This document shows, piece after piece, positions 57,975 through 64,000 of a DNA stretch of 64,000 bases. Position 1 is the stretch's first letter. The number at the start of each line of letters is the position of its first letter. Source of the DNA: Callaeas wilsoni (Eukaryota > Chordata > Aves > Passeriformes > Callaeidae); NCBI GenBank assembly GCA_013398955.1, contig VWPU01005274.1, positions 62,001 to 126,000 of the forward strand, read 5' to 3'. The position numbers and the translations under genes were made by a program. Under the pieces are notes generated by a model. The model ran no database searches. It saw only the letters and a list, made by a program, of their open reading frames with translations, and had not been told where the DNA came from.

Positions 57975-60900
57975 TGTATTTAAGGATGTCTGAGCATTAT
58001 TGTATGCAGCGTGGTAGTAACTAGAGACTTCTGTCACTTTGTTCTAAGCAAAAAGCTGGTATGTATCAAAGCGAGTTTCTACCAAACAGTGATTTAGCTA
58101 AGGCTGATTTTTGAAAATATTTTTAAAAATTCCTATAGTTTGCTGCTCTGTTGTTTCTTTAAAGATTCCAGTTTTCACTGGCATTTGAATGGTCTTAGCC
58201 AGTCTACAGAGTTTTCCTCATCTGGCCAAAGAGAAACTCTTCAGTGTGTTTTGTGTGGCTAATTGCAATTAACCAACAAGATCTGGAACTGATTTGCTGC
58301 AGGGTCAATAAAATTAATTTTACTTCAAAAATAAAGCCACCTAAAACTAAAGTAGTTAAAAAAGCCTTCGAAAGGGGACAAATTACTTCAGGGAGGTGTG
58401 TGTTGAGGAATTATACAAACAAGTTGTTTAAAAGCTGGCTGGCAAGCCATCTACCTATGTGTCAGACCATTTTTTCATGGTATTCTCCTTACCAGCCTCT
58501 CATTTTAGCTTTGCCTCTCTAAGGGAAATGAGCCTATATCACACCAGGATGGAAAACCCGCAGTCCCTCAGTTTACAAGTTTTCTGTTGCTTATGGATCA
58601 AAGGAATATTTGCCCTCAAAATGAGTACTTTAGCAACTTGTGTGGTTTGGTTTCTTTTTGTTTTGTTTTTGTGGTTTGTGGGGATTTTAAAAATTCCTTT
58701 GAAAACACAGAGGCACAATTTGTGTGTAAGAGTCATGTTCATACAATGGCCATTTGATCAGAGACCCTGTTGCAGCACTGTCCTTTGAAAAATGTATTAT
58801 AAGTGGCTCTGGTTTTTTGTTTTTAATTTGCTACCACCCTGTGTTGAATCAAATAGTTCTAGAGAAAAAAAAAAATTTAGTTCAGACTTTGCTTGGCATT
58901 TAAACCTCTTCTGTTTTGACTTTCAGTTTGAGGCAGTCTTTAGATGTGTGCTTAGGCTGAGCTTGGTCAGGTGGATGCACAAGGCTGTGCTCATCTTTAA
59001 CGCTGCTCAGCACAAGCTGAAGCAAGTGTTGCCTAAATTCATAGCGCTCTATTGCAGCGGTTTTGGCTGGGCGGGAATCTGTGCCACGGAGGGACTTGAC
59101 CCTCCTTCCCAACCTACATCCCATTTGCTATGGGAATTGTAGACGATCTGCTGCTGGAGCCCCACTTTGCTGCCCAGTGAAGCCCGTGGCAGGGCTCGCT
59201 GGTGGTGTGGGTGTCACTGCAGGGGGAAGGAAGGATCTGCAGTGAAAGAGAGACGGCACCTTTCCTCTGCTGGGGCCGCATTAATGCAGCAGCGTGGCCC
59301 CAGCTGTCCTTTTTAAACAGCTTTATTTATTTTTTTTTTTCCTCCCATAGAGTAAGCTGACCAGATTTGCAGTTTATAAAACTGGGACAGCCTAGCAGGG
59401 GATAGGGTTGTCCATGCACCGTCTTCAGGGGATAATAATATCTGTCAGGGAATGACTGTGATGACAATTGCAGAGAAAGGTGAATTGCTGTATGCGTGTG
59501 CCCACGCAGTAAACAGTTCCCTTAAAGAGAGAAAGAAGAGGAAGTCTCCCAAACTGGGTGCTGCCTTGCACTAGAGCTGGAGCGAAGCGCTTGCTGAACT
59601 CTGGACAATGTGCTCCTGTAAACTCTTCACCTCGGTATTGTTTAGAGAGAAGGAGAGCTGCAAGAATTGGTTTAAATAAATAAACAGCACTCACAAGGAT
59701 CCTTTCAAGCTCCAGGTTTGCAGCTAGAAGTAAAATATTGTGGATAACAAAAAGAAATTGCTCTCCTGCGAGCAGTGTTTTTCTTCTTGAGCTGTGGATC
59801 TCTCTTTGTACCAGGCACCCAAGCGTGACTCCTCCTATTTCTTAATGTCTTCTGTCTCTGCTGGTCCCACAGAGCTGGGGTTAGTTGATGGTGAGGGCAT
59901 GCTACAGGGACTGCCTGCTTGGATATTGCTCTTCCCGAGGGAGTGGGTTAGTGGGGTGCAGTGAGGGAAGGCAGACCTGTGGTACTGTTGGTGTTTGAAG
60001 GTTTGTTAATGTAGCTGTTGGATGAGCAGCGACTGTTGTACAAAATCTTCTGCTGGTTTGTACCCTCACTGTGAGTTTTCAGTGGGAATGGTTTTTTCCC
60101 CTGTATATTTTGAAGCGATGTATAGAAAAATAAAATTAAAACAAACCCACAATTTGAAACCATCTTCGTTCCTTCGGTTCTGTTGAGGCCTTTTGAGTAA
60201 AGAAGAGCAAGTAACCCTGAGCCTGCCTAGCTGTTTGAATACAACCGTGTTTTGAAACCCACAGGTTCAACAAAACCCTGTTTACTTGTTGCTCATGGGA
60301 TGGTTGAGGTTCTGTTACCCTCCCTGTTTTGCAGTGTTCCTGGGTCATTAAAAGTAAGAATTGCAAACTTTTGCAGATAGAAAGGAGGATTGGATTGCCT
60401 GGGGAAGACTATAACAGCATGGCTGTCAGTTTTTCACATTTACTCAGTCTTTAAAATTGTAGATTTGGTCTTGTGTCTTCTGCAGAACTGGTTATATGCA
60501 CATGCGCATCATAAATACATGCGTGTAGGTATATGCTTCTCTGGCAGCCACCCAGATCTGAATACTTCACTTTCAAAGTGCTTTCCAGTCTCTGAACTGA
60601 AGCAGAGATACCCAATAATATTCTTCTGTTTGGTCACTGTTACTGGGCACAACCATATATCCCTGGTGCTCTTACAAACCAAGCCATTTGGATTTTCCCA
60701 TCACAATTGATGTTCTAAATAGTCAATATGGAAAAATCTCCACTGTGGTGTAGCTTGGAGAGTGTCATTAGGAGCTAGGTGACTTAATCAGTATGTTTTA
60801 AACAAATCTTTGAAAGAAAACGGGAGAGGCACAAGAAATTAGAGAGAAGGAAATATATTTTGCTTTTAATATGGTGATAGGACCAAATTTAAATGAGGAA

Positions 60901-63230
60901 AACCTGGGAGTGTAAGTCATGTTTTACAGAAGACACTGAACTGATAAAAGCAGGAGAAAGATTGTATTTGTTAAAAGCCTCTGGTATCTTGAAAGTGATA
61001 TACATCATTCCATTTCTCAGCTTTCACTCTTGTCTAAACAATTTAAAGACAAAAACTAGACCATCTGTTTTGTATATATATGTGGTTATCTATTTACCCA
61101 TACACATCAGAGTGTGCACATCTATTATATATACCCCACAGGTCTGCTTTTAGAATGCTTCTCAGTGATTTTTTTCCCCCTCAACTCCTGGATTTCGGTG
61201 TTTTACCCCCTACTTCAAAAAACCAAGAGATTAAGCAGGACCCATTATTTTGACATCAAATGCAAGCCCTAAACCGTTGCTAGGATACAGGATGTGGCAC
61301 TATAATATTGCCATGGTGGAGGGTTATATTGTCTTAAGTGTGGGGAGCAGGCCATATTATAAATCTAAGTAAGTTGATAGAAGAGATAACGATTGCTGCT
61401 CTTACTCTGTAATTAAAAGGAAGGGAATGTGTACAGAACAATTTGGTCATATACTCTTTTTTTATTTGGACAGTAAGTGAGGCACTATCAATAAGCAATT
61501 TCATTACCGTCTGTATGGGTTTTGTCTACTTTCATTTTCTGTCTGCATTAATTTAGACTAACTCTATGGGTTTATTATTGATTGACACTAGCTGAAGCAA
61601 TGCTAAAATTTGGTTTTGATGTCAGACCTGTTAATTTTCTCGCTTTACTTTTTCTTTTGTGGACAAATTAATAGAAACTTGGCTTCTGATTTCAGCAGTA
61701 TTAGTTCAGGTCTGCTTTCTTACACTTTCTGTGGGGCTCAAATAAGCTGCAGAGTTGGCGTGTTGTGGGAGGGAAATAAAGTGGTTTTGTTGGAGACTTG
61801 AGGGGGTTGTATAATTGTTCGGGATGTCACATCTAAATTGGCTTAGCCATAGTGTCTGAGTGAGCCAAATCTAGTGTCTGGGTGACCATACAAAAGAGAA
61901 GCGGATGTTTTTATTACTTGTAATTTGTTTTGTCTTTTCAGGATGGAAAAAAAAATAAAACCACAAACATACAAAATGCCCCCCCCAACCCCTCCCCAAT
62001 GCTTCTCCCAAACCAGCAAAATGGAGATTCCTTTCTTTTACTGTTTCTTTTAAAAGCAAGTGAGTTGTGGTGAGGAATGGCAGTGGTTGATGTGCAGCCC
62101 CTGCGTGCAGTTGGCACTCGCAGAGCAGCTGGCTCATGCAGAGTGAAAGCCTGCACTCTGCTGTAGAGCTGGAGTCTCTATCACTGAGGAGAAATAAACA
62201 CCTCTGGCTGCACGGGTGGCACTCGGGGGCAGGTGGAATGTGAGCATAGCCACCTCCTGGACAGGTTGTCCACTAAGTGCACAGTGTGCCAGATTAGCAC
62301 AGCAGCCTCCTCACCTGTGAAAATTAGGGATTTCGTAGGCAGGCATGCTGCCCATGACTCTTGGCTTCCTCGCCACTGGAGGCAGACCATGGGCTGTGCT
62401 CCACGGGTCTCACCCAGATGCAAAAAGACCTCTCAATGTACTTAATGCAAGTGTGTTTGTCCTTACCACAAACGCCAATCTCAGGGACGTGACAGCTGAC
62501 ACCTCGGAAGAATAGTGTTAAGTTGGAGATGGACAAATCGTAAATGTGTTTATTAGGGCCAGAATAATACGTGTTTGGATGGATCATCACTGTGGGCCAA
62601 ACTGGTGCTTGGAAAGAGGTTAGTGCCTTCACAGAGAGATAATGTGAGCTTTCCCACTCTTGCAATGGTGCAGTGAGTGAAGCTGCTGGAGGCTGTGCTG
62701 AGACCACCGGTCAAAGCAGAGGGCAGCCCTACCTTAAAGCAGCAGAATTGTTTCCAACAGGTTTCTCTGTCCTTGCTCCTGCAGCCATTGAGGTGCATCC
62801 TCAATTTGAGAAGCACAACAGGCATAAGAGGCAAGGATCACGTGCTCCACGTTCCCGTAGCCCAACCCACCTGTTAATGGCTAAGATGCTATTCCATATC
62901 CAGCAAATATCCAGCCCTCTGACTGATAGAGAGCAGATTAGCAATTATTTTAGGGTCATTTTAGTCGAACAATTAAATACCTCCATACCTATTTAATCAC
63001 ATCTGTGCAAATATCAAATTGATTCTTGTGAAATCCCTTTTAAGATGTTAGCTTTGTCTTCCCACTTTTGTGCATAAAGACACGTAGGTTCACACCTTGG
63101 CTAACAGACACCTGAAAAATCAGATTTTGGTGTCAGGGGCCTACTAATTCTCTTTGTCAGTGTTTTCAGGACACTGATTTAGAAGTCCAGCTATGAACCT
63201 AACCAAAATGAAGTTGGATGTGTAATAATA
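57975..63230. other. Non-coding DNA, nothing firm
   Basis: Frames at 58244-58522, 58459-58788 and 58792-59142 overlap each other without domains. T-rich tracts occur at 58645-58680 and 59328-59341, and a C8 run near 61979-61986. The stretch 62090-62880 is GC-richer with overlapping frames on both strands and no recognisable gene. Confidence 0.5.
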
Positions 63231-63235
63231 GGAGT

Positions 63236-63366
63236 GGAAAACAGTCCACATATTTTGGCTAAAAAGCCTTCTCCAAGGTCAAAAAGAGAACCAGTAGCAG
63301 AGCCAGGAATAGAACTGTTATCTCCCAGGCCTTTTTCTTTTGCTTCTGTCCCAAAAGACACTGTGC
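63236..63366 (-). mobile_element. MIR-type SINE relic, antisense (clearest copy)
   Basis: Three blocks occur in the correct order. 'ggaaaacagtccacatattttggct' corresponds to 'ggaaactgaggcacagagaggtt'. 'cttctccaaggtcaaaaagagaaccagtagcagagccagg' corresponds to 'cttgcccaaggtcacacagctagtaagtggcagagccagg'. 'aatagaactgttatctcccaggcc' corresponds to 'atttgaaccc...ctcc..agcc'. Length and collinearity make this the most convincing MIR match in the window. Confidence 0.68.
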
Positions 63367-63369
63367 AAG

Positions 63370-64000
63370 GTACAATATCCATTTGACAAATTGCACAGTT
63401 ATGTGATGAATTGCATTTTTAATGCACATTTTATGGCCTCTTTTGGCCACTTCCTACTAATCTATCTTTCCTGGGCTATGTTCTTAACACTCCACAGCTC
63501 TCAGTGGCTATTAAACAACAACACAAAAATGTTCTTCTCTCCCAAATGGAGAATTTACCACAACTTCTCTGATCTGAAGCAGAGGCCTGGAAATATCCTG
63601 GCCTGCTCAGGTGACAGGTTTAAGGCCTGACTGCCTTCAGCCTAAGGGGGTAGGAAGTAACATGTGTATGGCAAAAGGGACATGGGAATTCCTAGTTTCT
63701 CATTAAAAATATAAATTCTTTCTCCCCTTGCAAGTTTATAAGGTCTGGTATTTATACATAGTTTTGTGATTCGGTACTAAATGTAATCTGGACTTTTTTT
63801 TAATAAGATTTGTATCCTTCAGCCAAAGCTTTGCCTCTCATTACTCCTGTCAAATCTGTAGCAAGTTACCAATTACTTCTTAACTTCATGTATTTAACAT
63901 TCCACATATATGCACACACTGACCTACCAGAAACATGAACACTCAGAATATAAAATGGCTATTTACCATGGTTCTAGCTTCTTGAATTTCTTGCAGTAAA
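63370..64000. other. AT-rich non-coding DNA to the window edge
   Basis: Nothing is recognised. The 96-codon plus-strand frame at 63340-63630 begins inside the MIR relic and has no domain. Confidence 0.5.

Noticed and set aside
1..64000. Prokaryotic-style systems (operons, CRISPR arrays, toxin-antitoxin, phage) or endogenous viral genes
   Set aside because: No long open frames, Shine-Dalgarno-linked gene strings, regular spacer arrays, or gag/pol/env-like frames are present. The CR1 LINE and repeat texture mark the DNA as vertebrate nuclear.

Overview
The window reads as nuclear DNA of a bird, or at least a sauropsid. The best evidence is a CR1 LINE of about 650 bp at 15738-16391, with the characteristic CR1 3' end; this is the only sizeable transposon recognised. 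Around it are many short, heavily decayed ancient repeats, such as MIR-like SINE fragments and short palindromic DNA-transposon (MITE-like) fragments. There are also long homopolymer T/A tracts and T/G-rich low-complexity stretches. Low density of young repeats, dispersed AT-rich sequence and the lack of any long open frame fit an avian intron or gene desert. No bacterial, phage, plasmid or CRISPR architecture is present.

No protein-coding gene is supported with confidence. Open frames are short and scattered over both strands; the longest is 223 codons at 31681-32352. None shows a recognisable domain except the CR1 reverse-transcriptase ORF tail. Four short stretches have exon-like signals (acceptor plus open frame, two of them also with a donor) at 1567-1638, 21750-21887, 33469-33543 and 55443-55568. 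I could not identify a parent gene for any of them. They are listed as low-confidence candidates, 33469-33543 being the best.

Layout. 1-15.7 kb: AT-rich non-coding DNA with MITE-like and MIR-like relics and a homeodomain-motif-rich segment near 9.68 kb. 15.7-17.3 kb: the CR1 element, then a GC-rich stretch. 17.5-18.2 kb: a segment that looks like a conserved non-coding element. 19.16 kb: a tight CpG cluster. 21.3-21.9 kb: a pyrimidine tract, a degenerate 19-bp repeat with CTAAT motifs, and a candidate terminal exon. 22-33 kb: non-coding with scattered relics. 33.4-33.6 kb: the best candidate exon or enhancer. 37.4 kb: an octamer plus homeodomain inverted repeat. 43.7-44.4 kb: long poly-T tracts, one holding the window's single N. 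43.9-44.3, 46.9-47.5, 49.9-50.1 and 55.6-56.0 kb: enhancer-like segments. 48.2 kb: the clearest palindromic MITE relic. 50.2 kb: a polypyrimidine tract abutting a perfect 18-bp palindrome. 63.2-63.4 kb: the clearest MIR relic.

Repeat-family calls were made by eye against remembered consensus patterns. Calls of conserved non-coding DNA are inferences from base composition and motif content, because no alignment was possible. I found no new multi-gene biological system.
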